A stretch of 64,000 nucleotides of DNA from Rheinheimera sp. MM224 (GTDB lineage: Bacteria; Pseudomonadota; Gammaproteobacteria; Enterobacterales; Alteromonadaceae). The DNA lies in contig NZ_OX352320.1 of NCBI RefSeq assembly GCF_947090785.1, positions 1,674,001 to 1,738,000 of the forward strand, in the 5' to 3' direction. Numbering within the stretch: the stretch's first letter is position 1; each line of letters begins with the position of its first letter. The notes under the pieces were generated by a model. It searched no databases. It was not told the origin of the DNA and saw only the letters and a list, made by a program, of their open reading frames with translations. The position numbers and the translations under genes are program-made. Of the stretch, positions 57,706 through 64,000 are shown one piece after another.

Positions 57706-57779
57706 TGCGCCGCTCCTGCAAAGTCCACCAGGTTGTAGCTGAAGGAATCTAAATTATCTAACAGATATACCACGCTCAT
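57702..57779 (-). CDS. Micro-ORF duplicating the TrpG N-terminus (25 aa)
   Basis: Encodes MSVVYLLDNLDSFSYNLVD, identical to TrpG residues 1-19, then six unrelated residues (FAGAAQ) and TGA. The 57-base copy differs from trpG at six sites, all third-position and synonymous. Its start overlaps the trpE stop (ATGA) and its stop overlaps the trpG start (ATGA); each has its own GCAGGAGC ribosome-binding site. The duplicated unit is 74 bp. Translation is likely; function is unknown. Confidence 0.55.
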   Translation of the reverse strand: MSVVYLLDNLDSFSYNLVDFAGAAQ

Positions 57780-59356
57780 ACTGAAGCTCCTGCGGATTGA
57801 ATAGCATTAATAACAGCCTGAGCTTTACTGCGGGTTTCATCGGCTTCAGCTTGCGCTACGCTGTCGTACACCACACCGGCACCGGCCTGAATATAAGCCA
57901 TGCCGTTTTGCACATAAGCCGAACGAATGACTATGCAGCTGTCAAAATCACCATTGCATGCCAAATAACCTACTGCGCCACCATAACTGCCACGGCGTTT
58001 TTTCTCGACACCACGAATAAGCTCTGCTGCACGCACTTTTGGCGCACCCACTAAAGTGCCCATATTCATGCAGGCCTGATAGGCATGCAAAGCGTCCAGT
58101 TCAGGTTTTAAGGTGCCGACCACACGCGACACTAAATGCATCACGTAAGAGTAACGGTCTACTTTCAGCAGCTCTTTGACATAACGACTGCCCGGCACAC
58201 TGATACGGGCTACGTCGTTACGGGCTAAATCGACCAACATTAAATGTTCGGCTTTCTCTTTTTCGTCCTGACGCAGTTCCAGCTCAATGCGGCTGTCTAA
58301 GTCGCGATCAATACTGCCATTGGCGGCAAAACCACGGCGACGGGTGCCTGCTATAGGGTAGATCTCTACTTGTGCTGTTTTTGCTTCATATTTCAACGCC
58401 GACTCAGGAGATGCACCAAACAGGCTGAAGTTTCTATCCTGCAGGTAAAACATATAAGGGCTTGGATTTTGTTGTTTCAGTTTGGCATAAGCCGCTTGTG
58501 GATCAGGGCAAGGCAGGCTGAAACAGCGTGATGGTACTACCTGAAATACATCTCCAGCTACGATGTTGTGTTTCAGAGCTTCGACTTGTGCGACAAAGTC
58601 GGCATCACTGATATCTACTTTGACTTCAGCTTTGGCTGCTGGCTCTGTTGCTGTTGTTGTATCCGTTGATTGCTGTAATAACTGCTGCAGTTCGGATAAA
58701 CGCTGACCTATAACAAAATACTGCTGCTGGGCTTGAGTGCCACAAAACACATTACCAATCAGACGGCTATTGCCTGCCTGATGATCCACTACTAATAAGG
58801 TTTCAGCCAGATAAAACAGGTAGTCAGGGCATTGGTTTTCAGCTGCGGGCACCTGGGGTAAGTCTTCTACCATAGCCACTAAGTCGTAACCAATAACTCC
58901 ACCTAAAAAGATCGCCAGTGGCTCGTCACTATTGTTCTGTAGCTGTTGTTGCAGTAAACGCAAAACAGTCAGTGAGTTAGGCAGCAATAAGCGGCTTTCT
59001 TCATCAAGCAGTGGGTCAGCTTTGGCAAACTGTACTCTGAGTTGGTTGGATGACAAATCAAGTTCTGCTTTGCCTTGCAGCAAAGACGCCAGATAAGGAA
59101 GCAGGGTTTTACCGTTGTCGGTTAAAGCTTCAATCTGCACCTGTAACGCATTGCATTCAATGCGCAAAGCGGCATCAATCAGCATCAGACTTTTTAAACT
59201 GTTTTTGCTGTCAATTTCTGCTGATTCAAGTAACAACGCCATTTGGCCCTGGCTGGTTAAGGCCCTAAAGCTTTGCAGCGGATCAGGCTGAATGCTCAGG
59301 GTTTGGCTGAAACTGGCCACTTGCCCTGTGGTGGTTGTAATTTGCTGTAAATTCAT
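57776..59356 (-). CDS. trpE: Anthranilate synthase component I
   Basis: A 526-residue chorismate-using enzyme. The N-terminal feedback site LLESAEI, which binds tryptophan, is intact. The catalytic domain has PSPYMFYLQ, LFGASPES, GTRRRG, the LVDLARND stretch and MGTLVGAPKVRAAELI. The ATG follows AGGGAACACC, about 20 bp after the second attenuator's terminator. Confidence 0.97.
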   Translation of the reverse strand: MNLQQITTTTGQVASFSQTLSIQPDPLQSFRALTSQGQMALLLESAEIDSKNSLKSLMLIDAALRIECNALQVQIEALTDNGKTLLPYLASLLQGKAELDLSSNQLRVQFAKADPLLDEESRLLLPNSLTVLRLLQQQLQNNSDEPLAIFLGGVIGYDLVAMVEDLPQVPAAENQCPDYLFYLAETLLVVDHQAGNSRLIGNVFCGTQAQQQYFVIGQRLSELQQLLQQSTDTTTATEPAAKAEVKVDISDADFVAQVEALKHNIVAGDVFQVVPSRCFSLPCPDPQAAYAKLKQQNPSPYMFYLQDRNFSLFGASPESALKYEAKTAQVEIYPIAGTRRRGFAANGSIDRDLDSRIELELRQDEKEKAEHLMLVDLARNDVARISVPGSRYVKELLKVDRYSYVMHLVSRVVGTLKPELDALHAYQACMNMGTLVGAPKVRAAELIRGVEKKRRGSYGGAVGYLACNGDFDSCIVIRSAYVQNGMAYIQAGAGVVYDSVAQAEADETRSKAQAVINAIQSAGASV

Positions 59357-59376
59357 GGTGTTCCCTAAAAAGTGTT

Positions 59377-59404
59377 AAAAAAAAGCCCGCATCAAGCGGG
59401 CTTT
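59377..59404 (-). terminator. trp attenuator terminator 2
   Basis: Minus strand AAAGCCCGC-TTGAT-GCGGGCTTT followed by Ts. Its GCCCGCT (59395-59401) can instead pair with AGCGGGC (59433-59439), just after the second leader peptide, to form an antiterminator that also encloses a CGGACAA/TTGTCCG hairpin. Confidence 0.9.
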
Positions 59405-59437
59405 TTGGCTGTATTCGGACAATAGTTGTCCGGCCCG

Positions 59438-59485
59438 CTAAACAGGAAGTCGCCACCAGTGCCAACGTGTTACTTGAGAATTCAT
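59438..59485 (-). CDS. trpL: Second trp leader peptide (WHWW)
   Basis: A 15-residue peptide, MNSQVTRWHWWRLPV, with three Trp codons in four. Stop TAG at 59438-59440 overlaps the first half of the antiterminator. AGGAAAAATCATA precedes the ATG. Confidence 0.85.
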   Translation of the reverse strand: MNSQVTRWHWWRLPV

Positions 59486-59521
59486 TATGATTTTTCCTGT
59501 ATTTAAATTTATATAAAGCTT

Positions 59522-59558
59522 AAAAAACGAAAAGGCCCGCATCTTTCGAAACGGGCCT
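59522..59558 (-). terminator. trp attenuator terminator 1
   Basis: Minus strand AGGCCCG-loop-CGGGCCT followed by TTTCGTTTTTT. Its GCCCGTT (59550-59556) can pair with AACGGGC (59589-59595), which overlaps the stop of the first leader peptide. Confidence 0.88.
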
Positions 59559-59593
59559 GGTTTTATAGCGAATACAACGCCTCCACACGCCCG

Positions 59594-59647
59594 TTAAGGA
59601 GTATGCCACCACCAAATGTGAGTTTGAGTTGTTGTCTGAAATTGCAT
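59594..59647 (-). CDS. trpL: First trp leader peptide (WWWH)
   Basis: A 17-residue peptide, MQFQTTTQTHIWWWHTP, with three consecutive Trp codons six codons before the stop. It lies 162 bp upstream of the second leader peptide. The ribosome-binding site is weak (CGGATTTATAGCC). Confidence 0.85.
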   Translation of the reverse strand: MQFQTTTQTHIWWWHTP

Positions 59648-59691
59648 TGGCTATAAATCCGTTGTTAGTGAGTTGCTCTGAAAACGCCTCT

Positions 59692-59720
59692 ATAAAACCC
59701 TGAAATCAAATGGCCGTCAA
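59692..59720 (-). promoter_or_regulatory. Candidate trp operon promoter
   Basis: Minus strand TTGACG (59715-59720), 17-base spacer, TTTTAT (59692-59697); transcription would start about 35-40 bp before the first leader ATG. No clear TrpR operator is recognisable. Confidence 0.6.
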
Positions 59721-59825
59721 GCCTTGTTTAGTTATAAGTCCAAAAAAATACGTATAAGTGGATAGATGGCTAGTTTTCTTATGGCGATGCAGTGGTCTCT
59801 GATGGCATTACCAGAAGTTTTGCTG

Positions 59826-60995
59826 CTATCCGGAAATCATCTTTTCCCTGTATTGGCTAGGTGTTACACCTTCCAGCCGTTTAAAAAAGGTATTAAACAC
59901 TGATTTGCTGTTAAAACCCACTTCGTAGTAGATGTCGGTAATGGTTTTGGCATCAGGCCCTTTTTCGGCAAGCAGTTTTTTAGCGGCTTTGATCCTATGA
60001 CTGTTTACATACTCATAGAAATTCAGCTGATAGGCCTGCTTAATAGTCAGCGACACCTTTTTCGCCGGATAACCCGCGGCTTCGGCCAGCTTGTCCAGGG
60101 TGATATCTGGATGGGCATAAAACTTCTGTTGCAGCATTAGTTGCTCCAGTTTTTGCACTATAAGCGGATCAGAAAGCGGGTTTTGTTCTTCTTTGGCTTC
60201 ATACAGAGGCTGTTCGCTGACAGGTTCTACGCTGGAAAATGCCGTAAAACGTAAGAAAATCAGAATGTTCAGCGCGATAAAGTTTAGATAATAACTGGAT
60301 AAACCCACTACGTTCAGCAGCTCTAAATCAAAATTATCTGTGAATAAGCCATAAAGTTTGATGCAGTGCAACGCACTGTCCCAGCCAAAAATGATCAGGA
60401 AAGCCAGCAGCATCAGTTTTAACCATGCCACATCTGAGGTTTTCAGATCGGCCTGTTCATGCCGCAACTGCTTACGATAGTTCCATACCAGCAGGAAACA
60501 CCAGATGACATAACCTACCCGGACAAAACGGCCCATGGCTTCAAAATACAAATGTGGAGAAGAGTAGGCGATATGCTGGCTCTCAATCAGATCGAGTCGT
60601 GTTGCATGATCCAACGAATAGAAATTCCACAGCATGTGCAGGGCATACAGCACTATAGGCGTCAGATGCCAGAGATGTTTTCGCTGCAACCGCACATCTT
60701 TATACAGTAAAGCCCGGACAAAAAAGTACAACAAAGGGCCATCTAAAAAGTAGGCGTAGCTAAACAGGAAAAAAATATTAGGTGAGATATCCAGCAGCCA
60801 GATGCGGAACAATTTGCCCCAGAAGGTTAGCTCATGCAGGGGGATTAAAAAGTGGCAAAACAAAAACGCAGCTAAAAGCCAGTTACTTAAAGACGATTTT
60901 GGTGACGAAGCCGCCAGCAATAACGCCAACAGCAGAGATTCAAAAGCCGTGACCACCATAAGCAGGTCATGGAAGTTAAACAGAATGGTATCCAT
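59826..60995 (-). CDS. Membrane-anchored AraC-family regulator
   Basis: A 389-residue protein. The N-terminal part has about seven membrane helices (residues about 5-240), and the C-terminal AraC HTH includes LDKLAEAAGYPAKKVSLTI and ITDIYYEVGFNSKSVFNTFF. Such 7TM-AraC proteins sense extracellular or membrane ligands. It is divergent from the TonB-dependent receptor gene at 61449 and is a plausible regulator of it. Confidence 0.85.
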   Translation of the reverse strand: MDTILFNFHDLLMVVTAFESLLLALLLAASSPKSSLSNWLLAAFLFCHFLIPLHELTFWGKLFRIWLLDISPNIFFLFSYAYFLDGPLLYFFVRALLYKDVRLQRKHLWHLTPIVLYALHMLWNFYSLDHATRLDLIESQHIAYSSPHLYFEAMGRFVRVGYVIWCFLLVWNYRKQLRHEQADLKTSDVAWLKLMLLAFLIIFGWDSALHCIKLYGLFTDNFDLELLNVVGLSSYYLNFIALNILIFLRFTAFSSVEPVSEQPLYEAKEEQNPLSDPLIVQKLEQLMLQQKFYAHPDITLDKLAEAAGYPAKKVSLTIKQAYQLNFYEYVNSHRIKAAKKLLAEKGPDAKTITDIYYEVGFNSKSVFNTFFKRLEGVTPSQYREKMISG

Positions 60996-61448
60996 AGAGG
61001 GTATCGTCAGCGTTTGTCGTTGTTTTCGTTATGGTTTTGCACTTCGGTGGTGCAAGCTGATCTTTACTATGCCTTTGTCCTCCGCTATCAGCAAGAATTT
61101 TGTATAACAAGCTGCTGATACTTTAGTTACAAGCCTATTTTCGGCTGAGTAAATGGATGGGCGCAGGACCAGGATTTTGTGACCTGATGGCTAAATGTTT
61201 GGATGGTGACGATTTAGTCTACACATTTTATGCGGCAGGTTACATAAGTGCCAGGTTATAATTTTATACTTTTCAATTACTTAATGGTAGTTATCGAGGT
61301 TCGACTTTATTCGAACCTCGATAAGTGAAATTTTTTAACGCGTTCGACCTGTTTCAAACGACAAGTAGGGAGCCTTGGGTTAGGGTCAAATCGGCATAAC
61401 AACATAAATAAGGTGCGAAGCCGGCATCAACAGGGGAAGGAAGACACC
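60996..61448. other. Intergenic region between the AraC and TonB-receptor genes
   Basis: 453 bp without a gene. It holds a TATAAT box (61257-61262) without a clear -35, and a perfect 14-bp hairpin (61291-61324) in what would be the receptor's 5' leader. It should carry the divergent promoters. Confidence 0.5.
61291..61324. promoter_or_regulatory. Perfect inverted repeat in the receptor leader
   Basis: TTATCGAGGTTCGA, loop CTTTAT, TCGAACCTCGATAA. A T6 run follows about 9 bases later. It could be an operator, an mRNA structure or a leaky terminator; it lies 125 bp before the receptor ATG. Confidence 0.7.
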
Positions 61449-64000
61449 ATGATGAAAAAAACGAGGTTAGGCAGTGCCATTCAACAGATCTTGGGTCTGG
61501 CTGTTGGCGTTACATTGTTGCCTTCACTGGCGATGGCTCAGCAAGCTGAAACAGATGCTGAAACAAAGCAGAAGGCAGACGACAAAATTGAAGTCATTTC
61601 GGTGATGGGCATCCGTCGTAGTATGGAAACCACCATTGATATTAAAAAGAATGAAAGCTCTATCGTTGAAGCGGTATCGGCAGAAGACATTGGCAAATTA
61701 CCAGATCAGAGTATTGCCGAGTCTTTAACCCGTTTACCTGGTCTGGCAGGACAGCGGGTAAATGGCCGGGTGCAGGTGATCTCTATTCGTGGTCTGGCGC
61801 CGGATTTTTCTACTACCACCTTAAATGGCCGCCAACAAGCCAGTGCCGGTGACAACAGAGCTGTGGAATACGATCAGTACCCTTCCGAGCTGATTAATGG
61901 TGCTGTTGTTTATAAAACCTCAGATTTAGCCATAGCAGGTATGGGGTTATCGGGCACTGTCGATATGCGCACCATCCGACCTTTGGCTCATGGCGAGCAA
62001 ACCGTGATGATGAACCTGCGGGGTGAAAAAAGCTCCTTTGATCAAATGCACCCTGAAGTATCAGCCAATGGCTGGCGTGGTAGTGTCTCTTATATCGACC
62101 AGTTCGCCGACGATACAGTAGGCGTGGCCATTGGTTTTGCTCATATGGATACACCCACTCAGGTCAAACATTACAAAGCCTGGGAATGGAATACGGTAGA
62201 AACAGCACTTGAAGGCACAGAAAATGACGATGCGCTGGGTTTAGTCGGGCAGGAAGTGACAGCTGTGGCTCGTAGTCAGGTGCGTGATGGGGTGATGGCT
62301 GTATTTGAATTTAAGCCCAACGATCAGCTGCACAGTACTATTGATACCTACTACTCCAAATTCGAACAAGATGAAATTATGCGTGGCGTGATGTGGTTCA
62401 CTAACCAGTGGACTGGTGATGGCATGCAGTTTGAAAATCCGACTTTTACTGAGTTTGGTGGCACCAAAGTTGTTCAAAGTGGCACTGCAACCAACCTTCG
62501 TCCTGTGCTGCGTAATGACAACAACACTCGCGATGATGAACTCAAAGCCATAGGCTGGAACACCAGTTATATAGTGGATCGCTGGACTTTGGAGCTGGAT
62601 TTATCTTATTCAGGTTCCGAACGCGAAGAGCAGGTTCTGGAAACTTACGCGGGTTTAAACAATGGTGGTTTTGACTCCATTGGTTTTGACCTGACGCCTC
62701 ATGGTTTCCCGACTTATACGCCTGCAACAGATTACACTGATGTCAATCAGGTGCAGTTAAGCGACCCGGCACCCTGGGGCGGCTGGGGCCACGACGGCTC
62801 TATTCGTTACCCTCATGTCAAAGAGCAAATCCGCGAAGCCGAAGCCAGTGCCCGTTATGATTTAACAGACACAGCTCTGGGTACTAATTTTAGCTCTATT
62901 GATTTTGGTATGAACTTTACCAAACGCACCAAAGATAAAGTGGTGGATGATAACGATCTGTTTTTGAAAAATGACAGAGCGCCAGTCTCCATAGACCCTT
63001 CGTTGCTGGTAAGCCCAACCTCGCTGGATTTCGCCGGTATACCGGGCGTGATTTCGTACGACATTTTGCCAACAGTTGACAGGTACTACGATATTTCTCC
63101 AATTCTGGATACCAACAGATGGAATAAAGCCTGGGGCGTGGATGAAGAAGTGTTGACCAGCTATCTGCGGATGAATCTGGATACTGAAGTCTTTGGTTTG
63201 CCACTCAAAGGTAACTTTGGTACTCAGGTGGTGCAAACCGATCAGCTATCCAGCGGTTTCCTAGCCAGCGATTATGATCCGGACAATCCGGCCACTCTGG
63301 TTCAGGTTGAAACCGGTGCTTCATATACTGATGTACTGCCGGCGCTGAACCTGAGTCTGGAAGTGCTGGAGGATCAGTTTGTCCGTTTTGCTGCAGGTAA
63401 AACTATGGCGCGTCCGCGTATGGATGAAATGCGCGCCAGCATTACCGCTGGTGTTGGTGTGGATTCCCGGCGCTGGAGCGGCAGCAGCGGTAACCCTGAA
63501 CTGGAACCATGGCGTGCTAAAGCTTTGGATTTAACGTACGAAGCCTATTTTGATGGCAGTACTTATATTGCTGCTGGTGCCTTTTATAAAAAACTGGACA
63601 GCTATATCTACACCCAGAATTTTGACTTTGATTTTTCCAACGCACCGAATAATTCCACCATTGAGCCTATCAGTCCTATTGGCAATATGAGCCGGCCTGC
63701 CAACGGCCAGGGCGGTAATATCAAAGGGCTGGAGCTGAGTATGTCGATTGATATTGGCAATTACTATGCGCCGCTGGACGGTTTTGGTTTTATTGGCAGT
63801 CAGTCCTGGTCGGATTCGAGTATTCAGCCTGATGGCCCCGGAACTTCAAGCAAGCTGCCGGGCTTGTCAGACCGTGTACGTGATTTAACTCTGTACTTCG
63901 AACAAAACGGTTTTTCAGCCAGGGTGAGTCAGCGCTACCGTTCTGAATTCCGTGGTGAAGTGGTACAGCTGTTTGCGACACGGGGTTACACCGAAGTGCT
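61449..64000 (+). CDS. TonB-dependent receptor (partial, runs past the window)
   Basis: At least 850 residues without a stop. A signal peptide (ending LAMAQQA, about residue 31) is followed by a TonB-box-like IEVISVMGIRRSM. The plug domain has SAEDIGKLPDQSIAESLTRL and VISIRGLAPDFSTTTLNG, and the barrel follows. The motifs match the TIGR01782-type receptors of Caulobacter, Xanthomonas and Alteromonadales, often for carbohydrates. Two ATGs are adjacent; the first (61449) follows a GGGGAAGGAAGACACC ribosome-binding region. The substrate is unknown. Confidence 0.92.
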   Translation, partial: MMKKTRLGSAIQQILGLAVGVTLLPSLAMAQQAETDAETKQKADDKIEVISVMGIRRSMETTIDIKKNESSIVEAVSAEDIGKLPDQSIAESLTRLPGLAGQRVNGRVQVISIRGLAPDFSTTTLNGRQQASAGDNRAVEYDQYPSELINGAVVYKTSDLAIAGMGLSGTVDMRTIRPLAHGEQTVMMNLRGEKSSFDQMHPEVSANGWRGSVSYIDQFADDTVGVAIGFAHMDTPTQVKHYKAWEWNTVETALEGTENDDALGLVGQEVTAVARSQVRDGVMAVFEFKPNDQLHSTIDTYYSKFEQDEIMRGVMWFTNQWTGDGMQFENPTFTEFGGTKVVQSGTATNLRPVLRNDNNTRDDELKAIGWNTSYIVDRWTLELDLSYSGSEREEQVLETYAGLNNGGFDSIGFDLTPHGFPTYTPATDYTDVNQVQLSDPAPWGGWGHDGSIRYPHVKEQIREAEASARYDLTDTALGTNFSSIDFGMNFTKRTKDKVVDDNDLFLKNDRAPVSIDPSLLVSPTSLDFAGIPGVISYDILPTVDRYYDISPILDTNRWNKAWGVDEEVLTSYLRMNLDTEVFGLPLKGNFGTQVVQTDQLSSGFLASDYDPDNPATLVQVETGASYTDVLPALNLSLEVLEDQFVRFAAGKTMARPRMDEMRASITAGVGVDSRRWSGSSGNPELEPWRAKALDLTYEAYFDGSTYIAAGAFYKKLDSYIYTQNFDFDFSNAPNNSTIEPISPIGNMSRPANGQGGNIKGLELSMSIDIGNYYAPLDGFGFIGSQSWSDSSIQPDGPGTSSKLPGLSDRVRDLTLYFEQNGFSARVSQRYRSEFRGEVVQLFATRGYTEV

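Noticed and set aside
59650..59720. TrpR operator at the trp promoter
   Set aside because: No match to the CTAG-centred TrpR palindrome could be seen in the promoter region.

Overview
The window comes from a gammaproteobacterium, most likely of the Rheinheimera/Alishewanella type in the order Alteromonadales. This is inferred from an rsxABCDGE-nth operon, a trp operon with separate trpG and trpD and a fused trpC-trpF, a DUF2750 protein, a Caulobacter/Alteromonas-type TonB-dependent receptor and moderate GC. No insertion sequence, prophage or CRISPR array was found.

Layout. Positions 1-3300 hold small housekeeping genes on the plus strand: a YqaA-like membrane protein, a periplasmic cyclophilin, a DUF2750 protein, bfd and an aspartoacylase-like hydrolase. 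Positions 3361-10392 (minus) hold rsxA-B-C-D-G-E followed by nth and gloA. A degenerate GGDEF/EAL protein (10649-12505), three identical tRNA-Asn genes with a strong promoter, and a palindrome-rich spacer follow. On the plus strand come a MATE transporter, three 65-bp repeats that each encode a micro-ORF, uvrB and an outer-membrane barrel. Next are a LysR gene divergent from an RND efflux pair, and an M14 peptidase.

Positions 25301-33787 (minus) combine c-di-GMP signalling and cell-surface genes: lapG-lapD with an Ala/Gly-rich secreted protein, a Wzy/WaaL-family membrane protein, an NMT1-like lipoprotein and a PhnD-PAS-GGDEF sensor. Positions 34463-52165 are an exopolysaccharide locus built as two convergent operons. 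The plus arm is galU, ugd, flippase, three glycosyltransferases, polymerase and two acyltransferases. The minus arm is the initiating phosphotransferase, a barrel protein, a Wza-like export protein, a Wzc-like kinase, a CpsB-type phosphatase and a VpsP-like TPR protein. The two arms overlap at their 3' ends. The polymerase is split by a one-base frameshift at a G6 tract.

Positions 52673-59720 are the trp operon (trpE-G-D-CF-B-A, minus). Its leader carries two complete attenuators in series, each with its own Trp-rich leader peptide (WWWH and WHWW), antiterminator and terminator. The window ends with a membrane-anchored AraC regulator divergent from a TonB-dependent receptor that runs off the edge.

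The strongest unexplained signals are the double trp attenuator, the duplicated translation-start micro-ORFs in front of trpG (all differences synonymous) and uvrB (three chained copies), and the G6 frameshift in the polymerase. Short tandem duplications just upstream of genes recur in this window (53, 3x65, 74 and 111 bp).
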